Assembly: GCF_042477335.2 (NCBI RefSeq) | Contig: NC_091262.1 | Coordinates: 46,597,001 to 46,661,000, forward strand | DNA: 64,000 nucleotides | Reading direction: 5' to 3' | DNA from: Ovis canadensis | Taxonomy: Eukaryota; Chordata; Mammalia; Artiodactyla; Bovidae | In this document: in pieces, positions 11,136-22,941 of the stretch | How the letters are laid out: the number at the start of each line of letters is the position of its first letter | Position numbering within the stretch: the stretch's first letter is position 1 | Position numbers and translations under genes: made by a program | The notes under the pieces: model-generated | Told to the model about the DNA's origin: nothing | Database searches by the model: none | The model's input: only the letters and a program-made list of their open reading frames with translations

Positions 11136-11330
11136 GAAAGTATTAGTCACTCAATTGTGTCTGACTCTTTGCTACCCTATGGATTATATATAGCCCATGG
11201 GCTTCTCCAGGCAAGAATATTGGAGTACGTTGCCATTTCCTTCTCCAGGGGATCTTCCTGACCCAGAGATCAAACCCAGGTCTCCTGCATTGTAGGTATA
11301 TTCTTTACCAGCTGAGCCACCAGGGAAGCC
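11136..11330 (-). mobile_element. Bov-tA SINE, antisense
   Basis: The inverted Bov-A body (TAGTCACTCAATTGTGTCTG) is on the left. The inverted tRNA-like head (GCTGAGCCACCAGGGAAGCC) is on the right, ending near 11330. Confidence 0.85.
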
Positions 11331-11646
11331 CAAGGCAGGGGATAAAAGCCGAACCCTCCTGGCCCAACTCAGGACGAGCCCACGAAGAGAGCTCAGGTAC
11401 AGACTCCCATTGCTCTGTGCTATGAATGCATCACAAACCATCTCCCCGCTCTGCCCCATCCTGCTTCCCTCACTCCCTCCCTGCCATGGGTCTCAATCCC
11501 AATAAACCTCCTGCATGCTAATCTTCCTCAGTGTGCTAGTATTAACATCCCCATTTCACCCCTAAGGAAATTCAGCTCAGAGATGTTAAGTGACTTGCCC
11601 GTGGTTGCACAGCTGATAAGTGGCAGATCAGGGGCTGGCTAGGCCG

Positions 11647-13193
11647 AGATAACCACAATGGTGTGATCACTCACCTGGAGCCAGACATCCTGGAATGTGA
11701 AGTCAAGTGGGCCTTAGGAAGTATCACTACGAACAAAGCTAGTGGAGGTGATGGAATTCCAGTTGAGCTGTTTCAAATCCTGAAAGATGATGTTGTGAAA
11801 GTGCTGCACTCTATATGCCAGCAAATTTGGAAAACTCAGCAGTGGCCACGGGACTGGAAAAGGTCAGTTTTCATTCCAATCCCAGAGAAAGGCAATGCCA
11901 AAGAATGCTCAAACTACCGCACAATTGCACTCATCTCACACACTAGTAAAGTAATGCTCAAAATTCTCCAAGCTGGGCTTCAGCAATACATGAACCGTGA
12001 ACTTTCAGATGTTCAAGCTGGTTTTAGAAAAGGCAGAGGAACCAGAGATCAAATTGCCAACATCCGCTGGATCATGGAAAAAGCAAGAGAGTTCCAGAAA
12101 AACATCTATTTCTGCTTTGTTGACTACGCCAAAGCCTTTGACTGTGTGGATCACAATAAACTGTGCAAAATTCTGAGAGAGATGGGAATACCAGACCACC
12201 TGACCTGCCTCTTGAGAAACCCCTATATGCAGGTCAGGAAGCAACAGTTAGAACTGGACATGGAACAGACTGGTTCCAAATAGGAAAAGGAGTACATCAA
12301 GGCTGTATATTGTCATCCTGCTTATTTAACTTTTATGCAGAGTACATCATGAGAAACGTTGGGCTGGAAGAAGCACAAGCTGGAATCAAGATTGCCAGGA
12401 GAAATATCAATGACCTCAGATATGCAGATGACACCACTGTTATGGCAGAAAGTGAAGAGGAACTAAAAAGCCTCTTGATGAAAGTGAGAGAGGAGAATGA
12501 AAAAGTTGACATAAAGCTCAACATTCAGAAAATGAAGATCATGGCATCTGGTCCCATCACTTCATGGGAAATAGATGGGGAAACAGTGGAAACAGTGTCA
12601 GACTTTATTTTGGGGGGAGCTCCAAAATCACTGCAGATGGTGATTGCAGCCATGAAATTAAAAGACACTTACTCCTTGGAAGAAAAGTTATGACCAACCT
12701 AGATAGCATATTGAAAATCAGAGACATTACTTTGCCAACAAAGGTCCATCTAGTCAAGGCTATGGTTTTTCCTGTGGTCATGTATGGATGTGAGAGTTGG
12801 ACTGTGAAGAAAGCTGAGCACCAAAGAATTGATGCTTTTGAACTGGTGTTGGAGAAGACTCGAGAGTCCCTTGGACTGCAAGGAGATCCAACCAGTCCAT
12901 TCTGAAGGAGATTAGCCCTGGGATTTCTTTGGAGGGAATGATGCTGAAGCTGAAACTCCAGTACTTTGGCCACCTGATGCGAAGAGTTGACTCATTGGAA
13001 AAGACTCTGATGCTGGGAGGGATTGGGGGCCGGAGGAGAAGGGGACGACAGAGGATGAGATGGCTTGATGGCATCACTGACTTGATGGACATGAGTCTGA
13101 GTGAACTCCGGGAGTTGGTGATGGACAGGGAGGCCTGGCGTGCTGCGATTCATGGGATCGCAAAGAGTGGGACACGACTGAGAAACTGAACTG
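11647..13193 (+). mobile_element. BovB (RTE) LINE, 5'-truncated, with reverse-transcriptase domain
   Basis: This is the longest BovB copy here, about 1.55 kb, reaching the usual 3' end (GACTGAGAAACTGAACTGA). It preserves reverse-transcriptase blocks in order. A finger region (NYRTIALIS) and motif A (FVDYAKAFDCVDH) lie in one frame up to 12283. Motif B (GVHQGCILSS) and motif C with the catalytic YADD (RYADDTTVMAES, about 12415) lie in a second frame. Further frame changes near 12611 and 12850 precede the C-terminal tail ([19 protein letters not shown]). The 5' part with the endonuclease is missing. It is a dead, non-autonomous copy; the family belongs to the RTE clade. Confidence 0.95.
11663..12283 (+). 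pseudogene. BovB reverse-transcriptase remnant, 206-codon open frame
   Basis: An uninterrupted frame covers the N-terminal half of the RT domain, with VDYAKAFD carrying the motif A aspartate. It ends 18 codons after a frame change near 12230. The remaining RT blocks lie in the other two frames, so no functional enzyme can be made. The first methionine is internal to the ancestral ORF and is not a true start. Confidence 0.85.
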
Positions 13194-13462
13194 AGGGAGG
13201 GAAGAGGCCAGGGGCCCTGGCTGGCTGACGCAGAGAGACAGAGGGAGAGTCAGTCTCCAGGGAAGGCTGGTCCAGCCTGTAGATCAGCACTGGAACCAGG
13301 AGGGATTTATTCCGTCTGCCGCTCTCTCCCCATTCCACAGGTGGGGAAACTGAGATCAGAGAAGGGAATAAGATTGACTAGGCATATAACGTCAATTAAT
13401 GATGGCCCTAGGAATGTTCCCTAAGATTCTGCCTCCCAGACCTATACAGGCGTTTCCTTTGG

Positions 13463-13751
13463 TTTATTTATTGATTGATTGATGGACTCGCTTTTCATTG
13501 CTGTGTGCAGGCTTTCTCTAGTTGTGGTCCAAGGGCTTCTCGTTGTGATAGCTACTCTTGTTGCAGAACATGGGCTCTAGGCATGCAGGCTTCAGTAGTT
13601 ATGGCTTGAGGACTGTAGAGTGTGGGCTCAGAAGTTGTGAAACCTGGACTTAGTTGCTCTGCAGCATATGAGATCTTCCTGGACCAGGAATTGAACTGGT
13701 GTCCCCTGATTGGTAGGTGGATTCTTAACCACTGGACCACCAGGGAACTCC
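13463..13751 (-). mobile_element. CHR-type SINE, antisense
   Basis: The inverted head (CCACTGGACCACCAGGGAAC) ends near 13751. An A-rich tail in inverse (TTTATTTATTGATTGATTGA) starts near 13463. The body has the usual repeated TAGTTGTGG and TTAGTTGCTC phrases. Confidence 0.8.
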
Positions 13752-13999
13752 TGGGCATTTTCTTTGGACCAGACTGCTGTTCTCTTTCCACCGGCCCCTT
13801 TTCCAAGCCCAGCAGCAGGTCTCAGGCTCAGAGACATGTCAGGGTTGACCCTTACTCAATTCCCCCATGGCTGGAAAGAGGTGACTGCGATTCCTCCAGG
13901 CTTGCAGAGACCTTCGCAGCAGCCTGAGCTGCCCAGCACTGGCGTGAAGTTGGGATGAACTGGGCTGGGCAAGGCTAGATCTGACTGGCACAGCAGAGC

Positions 14000-14115
14000 A
14001 AACAGATGAAACAGACGGGAAGGAAATCAATTTGAGTGTTTGATTAATTTTAATTTTTAATTTGCGCGGAGAGTAGCACTCCCCATTTGATACCGCATGC
14101 TCACTGTGAGCTGCT
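14000..14115. promoter_or_regulatory. TAAT-rich block, candidate regulatory element
   Basis: This single-copy sequence carries several homeodomain-type cores (GATTAATTTTAATTTTTAAT) followed by a GC-rich shoulder with TTTGCGCGGAGAG. It is not assignable to a repeat. Conservation was not tested, so the regulatory label is inference. Confidence 0.25.
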
Positions 14116-14744
14116 GGCGCTGGCCGTGGCTGCCACCGCTGCAGCTTGGTGTGCCCAGCGGCTCCCTGCCCTTCTGTCAGGCAAGCCAGTCTTTCACATG
14201 GCAGGCTGGCTTTCTGCAAAGCAGAGATGAAAGGGACCTCTGCCCCTTCTGCCCAGGAGAGAAGAGTCTGTAAGTCCCCTCTGTGCCAAGTGGGAGGAGC
14301 CAAAGCAATGCTCCCTCCTAGGAGGACACCAGGCAGGCCACATCTGCACATCCATCACGGTGGGTGAATGAACTCTCAGGCGTGGTGACAGATCAGTCGG
14401 GGGGGCGAGGGAGATTCTGGGTGCACATCAGTTCATGGGTGCTAATTAATTGCCCAGGCCATTTACATTTAAAAGCAACTATACCTGGAGTCGGATCTGT
14501 CATAAAACTAGGACAATCTCAGCTCTTGTGTTCTGAAACTTCGAGGGTCAAAGCTCTGCTCTTTGTTGATTTGGAATTTGACCATATACAGAATGGAGAA
14601 AGTTGGTCTGAACTGGAAGAGACCAAATCCATCATATGCACCCTTTAGCTCCCAGCCCTTTCTCCCCAACCCCCTCCCTACCAGGCCCCATACTCTGAGA
14701 GCATCAGCCTACGGGGTTGAGAATAGAGACCCTGGAAGGAGGCA

Positions 14745-14825
14745 GATATAGTTGGAATCCTGGCTCCACCACTTTCTAGATGTGTGACCTTAGGCAAATC
14801 ACATAATCTTTCTGAGCATGGCCTC
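14745..14825 (+). repeat. MIR SINE fragment
   Basis: TGGAATCCTGGCTCCACCAC, then GATGTGTGACCTTAGGCAAA, then TCACATAATCTTTCTGAG are in MIR order. Confidence 0.75.
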
Positions 14826-14834
14826 AAGGACACA

Positions 14835-15175
14835 CCACTCAGTGGCCTCCTCCAGGAAGCCTTCCCTGATTAAAACTTCTGTCCTCACCACTACTATTTC
14901 CAAGTGCTGGCCCTGCCCTAAACACTTGCCCTCTCTGACCATTCCTTGACCCTCAGTAACTTGACTGTGTGCACTACACACATTGCTGGGGGTGATGTGC
15001 TAAAAAGAAAATGACTTTTGGTGTAGACATCCCTGCTTCAAATTCAAGCTCACCTCCATGCTGGCTGCTTAGGCCCATCTCTTGAGCATCTCAAATTCAA
15101 TGGATCCAAACTGAACTCACCAACCCTCCTTAAACTCACCTTTGCCTCTTTTTCTTCCCCATCTCATTAAGCAAT
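14835..15175 (+). repeat. L2 LINE fragments
   Basis: CTCCAGGAAGCCTTCCCTGA at about 14850 is a diagnostic L2 3' phrase. The sequence at 15045-15175 resembles a more upstream L2 part, so order suggests two pieces or a rearrangement. Confidence 0.5.
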
Positions 15176-15429
15176 ATCCCAGTCTAGGAGGCAGAACCCT
15201 AGGGAACACTCCCAGGGTCATCATTAACTGACATTATGCACCTGGGAAATCTTATCCCTTCTCTGATCTGTTTCCCCATCTGTGGAATGGGGAGAGAGAG
15301 GCAGATGGAATAAGTCTCTCCTGGTTCCAGTGCTGGTCTACAGGCTGGACCAGCCTTCCCTGGGGACTGACTCTCCCTCTGTCTCTCTGCGTCAGCCAGC
15401 CAGGGTCCCTGGCCTCTTCCCTCCCTAGC

Positions 15430-15490
15430 CAGCCCCTGATCTGTCACTTACCAGCTGTGCAACCATGGACAAGTCACTTAACATCTCAAG
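15430..15490 (+). repeat. MIR SINE fragment
   Basis: TGTCACTTACCAGCTGTGCA, ACCATGGACAAGTCACTTAA and CATCTCA match the MIR core. Confidence 0.6.
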
Positions 15491-16284
15491 CCAGCAGGCA
15501 AGGATCCACTGAAACTCCTCCATCTGCCTCACTCCCCATATCCTACCTGACCCAGGCCCTCTGTCCCCACCCTCTATTGCTACCCTCTGATAGCGTGGGC
15601 AGAGGGAGAGGGATTCTCCGTTGTATTTACTCCACTGCATGGCAGGGCTGGGGGAGCCTTCTGAGAACAGCCAGTCCTCCCCTCCATTCTACAAGATGAG
15701 GACCCTGAAACCCAGAAAGAGACAAAGACCTGCCCTGAGCCTGATGATCAGCTGCCCACAACAGAGCCACAGTAAGAAATCTGGTCTCCTCTGCAGCCCA
15801 AGGGGGCATTGCAGGGAGGTCATGGTCAGCGCTAGGCCCTGGGACAGTGGTAGAAGGGAACCTGAAGCCTCCAAAGTCCCAGCCCGCCTACCCTCATACC
15901 CAAATCGCAGAGAGTCTGCAGAGGAGGGGTGAGGGCTGGGCTGTGTTCAAGTTCCCAGGCAGAATGAGTAACCCACTACTGAGAAACTCACGAAAGCCAC
16001 ACATCACTCCATGCTGACTCCACAGCCCAGCACCTCGCAGTCCTGCTTGGAAGTGGCCGCAGCAGCAAGCGGGAAGGGGCCTCAGCTATGACTAGAGCCA
16101 GTGGGCATCCTCTTTGTTGCCCTCTCCCTACACCCAGTTCCCATACTGCCTGGAATTCTATTGCCTGGCTCATATGCAAACTAATCCATTCTGGCCATTA
16201 GAAGAGTTGGTACAGGGTAGGTGAGAGGGTGTGAAGAGGAATTATCCCAGTTAGAAGTCCCAGAGAGAGACCTCAGGGTAGACC

Positions 16285-16560
16285 AGGCTGACCCCTTTTA
16301 TTGAGCACCTCCTGCGTGCCGGGCACTGAGCTAAGGGGGGCTTCACAAGCTTCCTTGCTACTCCAAGGCCCTCTCCCTGTTACCCAAGCATCATTCAACT
16401 CCTCTTAGCCTCAGTTTCCTCTCCTGTAAAATAAAATTAGTATTAAGAGCTACCTCTAGAGACTATTGGGTGATTAAATAGGAAAAGGTGTGTAAAGTGC
16501 TTTCTACAATGCTGGACACAAAATACATGCTAATTTAGTGCTAATTATAGATGAGATGAT
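16285..16560. repeat. MIR-derived segments (both orientations)
   Basis: An antisense-like start (TTATTGAGCACCTCCTGCGT) is followed by a sense-like tail (CCTCAGTTTCCTCTCCTGTA, then TAAAGTGCTTTCTACAATGC). Two overlapping ancient insertions are the simplest reading. Confidence 0.45.
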
Positions 16561-16620
16561 TTTTGTGATAAAGCCAAGAACGAATCCAGTTCAAGCTCAT
16601 GCTTGTTAAATTTGAGCTGC

Positions 16621-16893
16621 TGGACTTGCCAGGTGGTCCAGTAGTTGAGAACCAGCCTGCCAACGCAGGGGGCATGGGTTTGATGCCTGGTCCGGGAAGA
16701 GCCCCCATGCCATGGGGCAACTAAGCCCATGCATCACAATTACTGAGCCATGCTCTAGAGCCCGGGCCCCACGACAAGAGAAGCCACCAAGGAGAGAAAC
16801 AACTGGAGAAGAGCCCATGCTCCCCACAACTAAAAGCTGACGAGCAGCAGCAAAGACCCAGAGCAGCCATGAATAAATAAATAAATAAATGTT
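16621..16893 (+). mobile_element. CHR-type SINE
   Basis: The head GGACTTGCCAGGTGGTCCAG is followed by the glutamate-tRNA-like B-box region, then the typical body (GGGGCAACTAAGCCCATGCA, GAGCCATGCTCTAGAGCC) and a (AAAT)n tail at 16869-16892. Confidence 0.85.
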
Positions 16894-17739
16894 TAAAAAT
16901 CTGAGCTTCTAGCAAGATAAATGTTTCCCCACTTGCTGCTGGAATGGGGTAGAGCTGGGAGTGGAGAGGGGGTTCTGCCCAGGGCTGTGGGACAAAGGGG
17001 TTGTCTAGAAACCCACAGCATTAATACTAAGACAAAGCATAGAGAAGGAATAAGGCCACAGGAAATGGGCCACAGGAAGCCAGAATCCACTATTATCTTT
17101 TAAAAGCCTCCCTCTCTGAGGTTTGGCTCTGGGTGGGCTGACCCCAAAGGTTCCTGTGTCTTTCGGATTGGACCAAGCCAGGCAATCGAGGAGAAGGAAT
17201 GAGAACTTCATCCAGTGGGAGGGAGACGGGAGTGGCAGAGACCCCAGTGAGACAGACGTTAGGAAGATAGTCATGCGACAGCCACCAATACACAGCCCTG
17301 AAAGCACCTGTGTCTGTCCTTTGCCCACATTTTCTCATCTCATCCTCTGAACAACCTTGCCGAGGGTATCGTTATGCCCATACACAGAGTGGGCCCCAAG
17401 AGGCCAATAATGACTTGCCCTTTGAGCCTAGATCTTTCTGTTTTCTAAAGACCAGGCCTGGAACCATATGAAGAAGGACCAAGGAGGAAGCTAGTGCCAG
17501 GGTCCGGCTTCTTCTCTGGGTTCCAAAACCCCTGGTCCAGGGCAGTGGGGCCTTCCAGTTTCCAAACCAAGGCTTCTTCAGATATTCAACAGTTTAGAAG
17601 CCCAGAAAATGTCTGCCTCTTCCTAGCTTGACTCTGGAAGCAAGTAGAGGTTACTATGGGAAGAACCTAGCCAGGTACTGGAGGTCCTTGGAGCAGAGCT
17701 GGAGCAGAAATGCTTGAGGTTAAAAAATAATAACAGTTT

Positions 17740-18190
17740 ACTGCACTAACTACATACCAAGCACTGCTTTAAGTGCTTTATGTATTATGTTTCATTCTAT
17801 AGCACCCTTTGAAAGTGAAAGTCGCTCAGTGGTGTCCAACTTTTTGCTACCCCATGGACAATACAGTCCATGGAATTCTACAAGCCAGAATATGGAGTGG
17901 GTAGCCATTCCCTTCTTCAAGGGATCGAACCCAGGTTTCCTGCATTGCGGGCAGATTCTTTACCAGCTGAGCTACCAGGGAAGCCCAAGAATACTGGAAT
18001 GGGTAGCCTATCCCTTCTCCAGCAGGAATCAAACCGGGATCATCCCTATTTCACAGATGAGGAAACTGAAGCACAGAGAAGTTAAGTAATGCCTCCAAGT
18101 TCGCACAGCCTGGAAGAGACCAAGCCAAGATTCAGTTTCAGGCAGTGATGTTGCACAGGCCATGACTCTAACCATCTACCAAGCTGCCTA
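17740..18190 (-). repeat. MIR SINE, antisense, split by a Bov-tA insertion
   Basis: The left part (AGCACTGCTTTAAGTGCTTT) and right part (CACAGATGAGGAAACTGAAG, AGAGAAGTTAAGTAATGCC) are contiguous pieces of an inverted MIR separated by the SINE at 17811-18036. The ruminant SINE is therefore younger. Confidence 0.7.
17811..18036 (-). mobile_element. Bov-tA SINE, antisense, inserted in MIR
   Basis: The inverted body (AAAGTCGCTCAGTGGTGTCC) and inverted head (GCTGAGCTACCAGGGAAGCC) are followed by a second partial head, as in the composites at 612 and 24287. Confidence 0.8.
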
Positions 18191-19440
18191 CCAAAACAGC
18201 CAAGTACTGCCCCCAAAGACAAGAGCAACCCAGAATAGTGTTGGGGGTAGGATTAAACTTACAACACTCCTATTTGCACACACTTTTTAGAGTGCAGAAA
18301 GTGAGGTACCTGTGTCTTTGCAGACTCAGCACAGAGAAGCCAGCTGGGCTGCCCCTGCTTTTGCTCTGTTCCAGAAGACGCAGGCACAGGCTGCATGGAA
18401 ACATGAGGCCACTGACTCGCTGAATAACTTGGGCAAGCCCGTGTTCGCAGGGCTCCAGGCCCCAGGTCCCACCCATGTGATGATTTCCCAGGATGAGCCA
18501 CTTCTGCAAAGCCCAGTTCGGCATTCCACCCACCTCTGGGGAGTTTGGGGCACTCTCCAGGGTCCTGAAATAGCTCTCCTGCCTGTAAGCAGGGAGTCTG
18601 GAGACCCCAAAGCAGCTGATTTGATTCTCTGGACATGTTTTTAAAAACAAGGAAGGTACATCAACATTTGAGACATGAACTATTACCCTAAGCACAAGCG
18701 GGGAGTTATTGCTTAGATTCACCACCACCGTGACCAAGGACAATCTTTTTGTGAAATCAATGAATTGATGCTCCCTCCTCCCTGTGGGTGGCTGTTTCCA
18801 TTTGAATTTTCAGGTAGAAGATGCACCTCAATGAGATGGGCTGGTCTGTAGCCCTAGAACTGAGGTGAGTGCATCATGAGGTGTTCAGCCCAGGTGCTCA
18901 GTAAATGTCATCGGCTGCCATCATCACCACCATAATCCTCATTATCCCTCATCATCCCTGGGCAGACCCCTCTTCTGGGATAGCAACACACCCAGATGTA
19001 TACCCCCAGTTTGTGGCTCCAGAAGCACACATGGGGAGAAAGCAGTGGTCACCATTGCTATGTGCAACGGCCAGATGACAGTCTTTAAAGGGAGGAGGAA
19101 GAGGGCCTTCCTTTCAGAGGCTGCTCAGATCCACTCCATCCCAAAGTTCCCCCTTGGGGACCTGGAATATCCTTGTCCTACCTGTGCTTTCAAGTTTAGA
19201 CTGAGTAAGGCTCTGAGAGTGTCTCCCTCAGTCTCCCACCCACCATTCACAAGTTCTGATGGGGAAACCCCATGAAGTGACTCCAGGACCAATTGATTAT
19301 GGGGCCATCTTCTCCCTCCATAGCCTGCCTCTTCAGGCCCCCAGACTTCCCCATCTCAGTGGGAAACCAGGCAGCCAGATTCTAGTGATTGAAGAAAACA
19401 GGGGCCCTCCTGTTTAAGGAAAGGACTCCATATACCCTGG
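18190..19440. other. Unique non-coding stretch, no gene recognised
   Basis: No coding signature is visible. A short MIR-like tail with a CAT-rich run lies at about 18890-18960. Confidence 0.4.
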
Positions 19441-19444
19441 AAAA

Positions 19445-20113
19445 AACATAGTTCAAAAAGACACATATATCCCAATATTCATTTCAGCACTATTTACAAT
19501 AACCAGGACATAGAAGCAACCTAAATGTCCATCAACAGATGAATGGCTAAAGAAGATGTATTATGGTACACATATATGGTGGGATATTACTCAGCCATAA
19601 AAAGGAATGAAATTGGGTCATTTGTAGTGATGTGGATGAACCTAGAGTCTGTCATAGAGAGTGAAGTAAGTCAAGAAGAGAAAACAAATGCCATATATTA
19701 ACACACATGAATGGAATCTAGAAAGATGGTTCAGATGCGCTTATTTGCAGGGCAGGGATAGAGACGCAGACATAGAAAACAGACGTACGGACAGAGTGGG
19801 CAGGGGAGGATGAGACAAACTGAGAGAATAAGATTGACATACTTACACTGCTGCTGCTGCTGAGTCACTTCAGTCGTGTCCAACTCTGTGCGACCCCATA
19901 TACCATGTGTAAAATAGATGGAACATGCTAGGTAGCACAGGGAGCTCAGCTCGGTGCTCAGTGATGACCTAGAGGGTGGAAGGTGGGAGTGGGACAGAGG
20001 TTCAAGAGAGAGGGGATTTATGTATACATATAGCTGATTCACAATATAGTAGAGCAGAAACTAACACAACATTGCAAAGCAATTATATGCCAACAAAAAT
20101 AAATAAATAAATG
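19445..20113 (+). mobile_element. L1 LINE 3' end, 5'-truncated
   Basis: The typical artiodactyl L1 3' end includes CAACCTAAATGTCCATCAAC, ATATTACTCAGCCATAAAAA and GTAGTGATGTGGATGAACCT, ending in AACAAAAATAAATAAATAAA. A short Bov-A2 piece sits inside it near 19848-19900. Confidence 0.85.
19848..19900 (-). mobile_element. Short truncated Bov-A2 piece inside L1
   Basis: GCTGCTGCTGCTGAGTCACT, TCAGTCGTGTCCAACTCTGT and GCGACCCC match the inverted 3' end of Bov-A2. L1 sequence resumes at about 19901 (ATACCATGTGTAAAATAGAT), so only about 50 bp were inserted. Confidence 0.75.
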
Positions 20114-20379
20114 GAAGGGGCTCGAATGCTGGGGAAAGAGCTGTGTCCTCATTACAAGAGTGGGCAGTGGGGCAAGAGAAGAAGCTACACCTCTACCCTT
20201 TGCTCCCCACTCCCGCGTTCTCCCAGGCACCCCAACTTGGAAGGGGCAAGGTCTCAAGGCAGAGGCCCCTGACTCTTGTCATCACTTTCAACCCCAGCTG
20301 GCCAGGACCCTGGTACTCGATCTCCATTGCAGAGCAACTCTACGGGCTCCACTGCTGGGCCTGAGAACTCTCAACTCTT

Positions 20380-20585
20380 TTCAGCACTTATTAAATACCT
20401 ACTGTGTGCCTGCCCTGTGCCAGGCAATTCTCTTACACTTGATCCCATGTGATCCTATAAGAACTCTTAGGATCCTACATGATCCAATGGTAATATGTAT
20501 GTAACAGATGAGAAAACTGAGGCTTAGAGAAGCTAAGTCATTTTCCCAAGGTTACACAGCTGGGGAGCGGTGGGTCAGAAACAGC
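20380..20585 (-). repeat. MIR SINE, antisense
   Basis: TTATTAAATACCTACTGTGT at the left and CAGATGAGAAAACTGAGGCT followed by GGTTACACAGCTGGGGAG at the right are in inverted MIR order. Confidence 0.65.
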
Positions 20586-20589
20586 AGAT

Positions 20590-22680
20590 TTTCCAGTCTG
20601 ATGAGAGTGGCTCTCCCAGCCCTGCCCCTGGTTGATCCACAGAGCTGACACAGCACAAGCCTTAGACCAGGTGAGCATCACTGAGGAGTCAAAGGAGAAA
20701 GCCCTGTCTAGCCTAGTTTACACCTGCTCTGGGAGAACCTGCCCAGCTGGCTCCCTGGGCCTTGGAAGGATACCCCATGGTATCCCCATGGGCAATGGTC
20801 AAGGTGTTGGAGCAGGGAAAGTCATCACATCCCAGACTGAATGCCTTGCTTGCTCCCCACTTGGAGCTGCTGAAGCTGAGGGGCTGGAGGTGGGGCGCAG
20901 AGCAGGGTGTGCACGAGGAGACCCAGGAGGCAGATGTGCCCTCCTCCCCCGCCCAAACACAGCCCACTCACTTCTGTGGACCACTGCAGAAGACCCTTCT
21001 GAAATGCCAACATTTTCTGAAAGGGTTAGGGTTCTCTGCCCCCAAGGGGTCAGGCAGGTAACCAGAAACGGATCTGCTGAGGATGGGCCAGGGAAGCGCA
21101 GACTCTGCCTAAAAACCCCAACTACTCCATGTGGGCCTGTTGATTTTTCAAGAGAAGCCAAAAGTCAGACTTCTCTCAGAAGGCATCCATTTTTAAAATT
21201 TTGGCCACTATTTCAATTTTTTACAGTACCCAGTGGGTCAAACATTTGCCATCTCTGGCTTGTGCCCTAAGATGCTCCCATTGGCCAAGGCCCCCGTGAG
21301 ACCAGCACAGCGTTTCCAGCAGTTCAGAGTCCACAGGGTCCCTGCGCATCCCCTGTCCTCTGAGCCTCGGGAATCATGGTCCCCTTTTTAGAGCTGTAGA
21401 AACTGAGGCTCAGAGGGACAGTCCTGGAGGAATCCAGGCCCTGACTCCAGCCCAGGCCTCCTCACGATGACCCCTCACTGTAGCCCAGGGAACACAGACA
21501 GGCTCCTCTAGGGGAAGGGACCTGAACTCCAGCCAGACAGAACTGGCTGGAACACAGTTCCAGAACTCCTGTTCTGGAGCAGGAACACAGCCTGCTCATC
21601 AGGCTGCTCTCAGGAGCTTGGGAAAAAGGAGGCACAGATTTTATCCGGCCCTCCACTCTCAGTGGGCCCTTTTGACTGAAGTGCAGGAGCAGGGCCCCCG
21701 GGCCCAGAAGAGGTAAAACTGGGTGGCGAGAGGGAAAGAATCGGGGATTGGATTGGACTTTCTCCATCTGGAGGCAATGTTAGCTCCACTGGGACTGCTC
21801 CCATCATTATTTTTTATCCAGAAGTTGATACACTGGCTGGAGTGGGGACTAGGTGGGGACTGAGTTCAGGAGCCTGGACCCCCAGGGAGCTAGCCAGGCT
21901 TTTCAAGGAGAGACCACAGCAGGCGGCGGGATGGTAGGGAGAGGAGGTGAGAAAATCCACAAATCAGACAAAGAAGCACTGACGTCCTTTCTCAGCTTTT
22001 TACACACATGCACACATGTGCCCAAGACTTATGCATGGAACCAACACATGTGTGTATATGGGCAGACAGACATGCAAACATTCTCACACATGCCGCCAAA
22101 GCCTTTGCTTACACTGTACTCCCCACCTAGGATACTCTTCCCTTGTCTCTGAGTCCTCTTGTTTCATTTCTTGGGCTGCCTCCATTCCTAGTGTCTGGAG
22201 CCAGAGAGGGGTGTTTGGATTAGGCCTTGGGGTACTGGGCCCTGGGGGTGTGTGTGAGAGAAAGGAAGGGGGTCCTAGGGCAGAGTGGAGCTCAGGGATG
22301 AGGACCGTGCCAGGACTGGCAGTGGGGCTGGGAGGTGTCCCAACGCTGCCAGAAGGGAAGTGCAGGGGCTGCCGGTAGGGCACTGAGAAGGGTCTGCTGT
22401 TTGCAGAAAGGGACACCGAAGTTGGACCTGAAAATCTTCCTTCCGCCCCTCCCCCTCCGCACCCCTCGCCCCGACCCCGCGGTGGAAGTCTTCCAGGATC
22501 ACCCCGGGTTGGGTGCTCTCTCCTCCCTTCTAGCTCCGAGAACGGTGATGGTGGGCTGAACCTACTGGATACTGCGCTCAAGAAATCTTAAATCCATCTC
22601 CCCGGAGCAGCTAACCTCCTGGATCAGCTCCAGACCTAGGACTGTACTTTTAAAACCCAAGCCCTTTGGCAGTGGGGAGG
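20590..22680. other. Unique non-coding stretch, no gene recognised
   Basis: Open frames reach 212 codons (20632-21270, plus) but have antisense frames of similar length and no domain. A CA/TG-rich patch lies at 22000-22085. From about 22430 the sequence becomes GC-rich with a few CpGs ahead of the candidate promoter at 22690. Confidence 0.4.
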
Positions 22681-22689
22681 CAGCCTCCA

Positions 22690-22790
22690 GTACCTAGCAA
22701 CGGAGAAACCAGGCCGAGTGTGATTGGTCAGTTCCAGCTCAAAGGAGGGACGTCGTGAATTGATTGGGTGGCAATGCTTTTAAAAGGGAG
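22690..22790 (+). promoter_or_regulatory. Candidate promoter with RFX, CCAAT, CRE-like and TATA-like sites
   Basis: Within 100 bp: an RFX half-site CCTAGCAACGG at 22693-22703; inverted CCAAT boxes at 22723-22727 (TGATTGGTCA) and 22763-22767 (TGATTGGGTG); a GACGTC core at 22749-22754; and CTTTTAAAAGG at 22777-22787 as a possible TATA element. Order and spacing are promoter-like and a splice donor follows 155 bp downstream. No known gene was recognised here, so this is inference from motif clustering. Confidence 0.4.
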
Positions 22791-22809
22791 ATGCCAGCGA
22801 CCGCGAAGA

Positions 22810-22941
22810 AGCAAGTCCATGGGGCTCTGCTGTCCTGAGAACCAGAGAACAAGAGAACTAGCCGGAAGGAGAAAGGACAGTCTGCAGTTCAGAATTCCCA
22901 CTCCTGCCAGGGCAGGTCAGAGAGGAGCACTCCAAGTGGAG
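22810..22941 (+). ncRNA. Candidate first exon of an unannotated transcript
   Basis: If the TATA-like element at 22777 is used, transcription would start near 22810 and reach a good donor (GTGGAG followed by GTAGGTGTCC) with its GT at 22942-22943. A frame runs through the exon but has no recognised domain, so a long non-coding RNA 5' exon is the more cautious reading. No acceptor partner was identified. Confidence 0.25.

Noticed and set aside
12333..12524. Antisense frame rich in Ser, Leu and Phe over BovB
   Set aside because: Shadow of the reverse-transcriptase coding frame on the plus strand.
20632..21270. 212-codon plus-strand open frame
   Set aside because: Competing frames on both strands, no domain and no splice-consistent boundaries.
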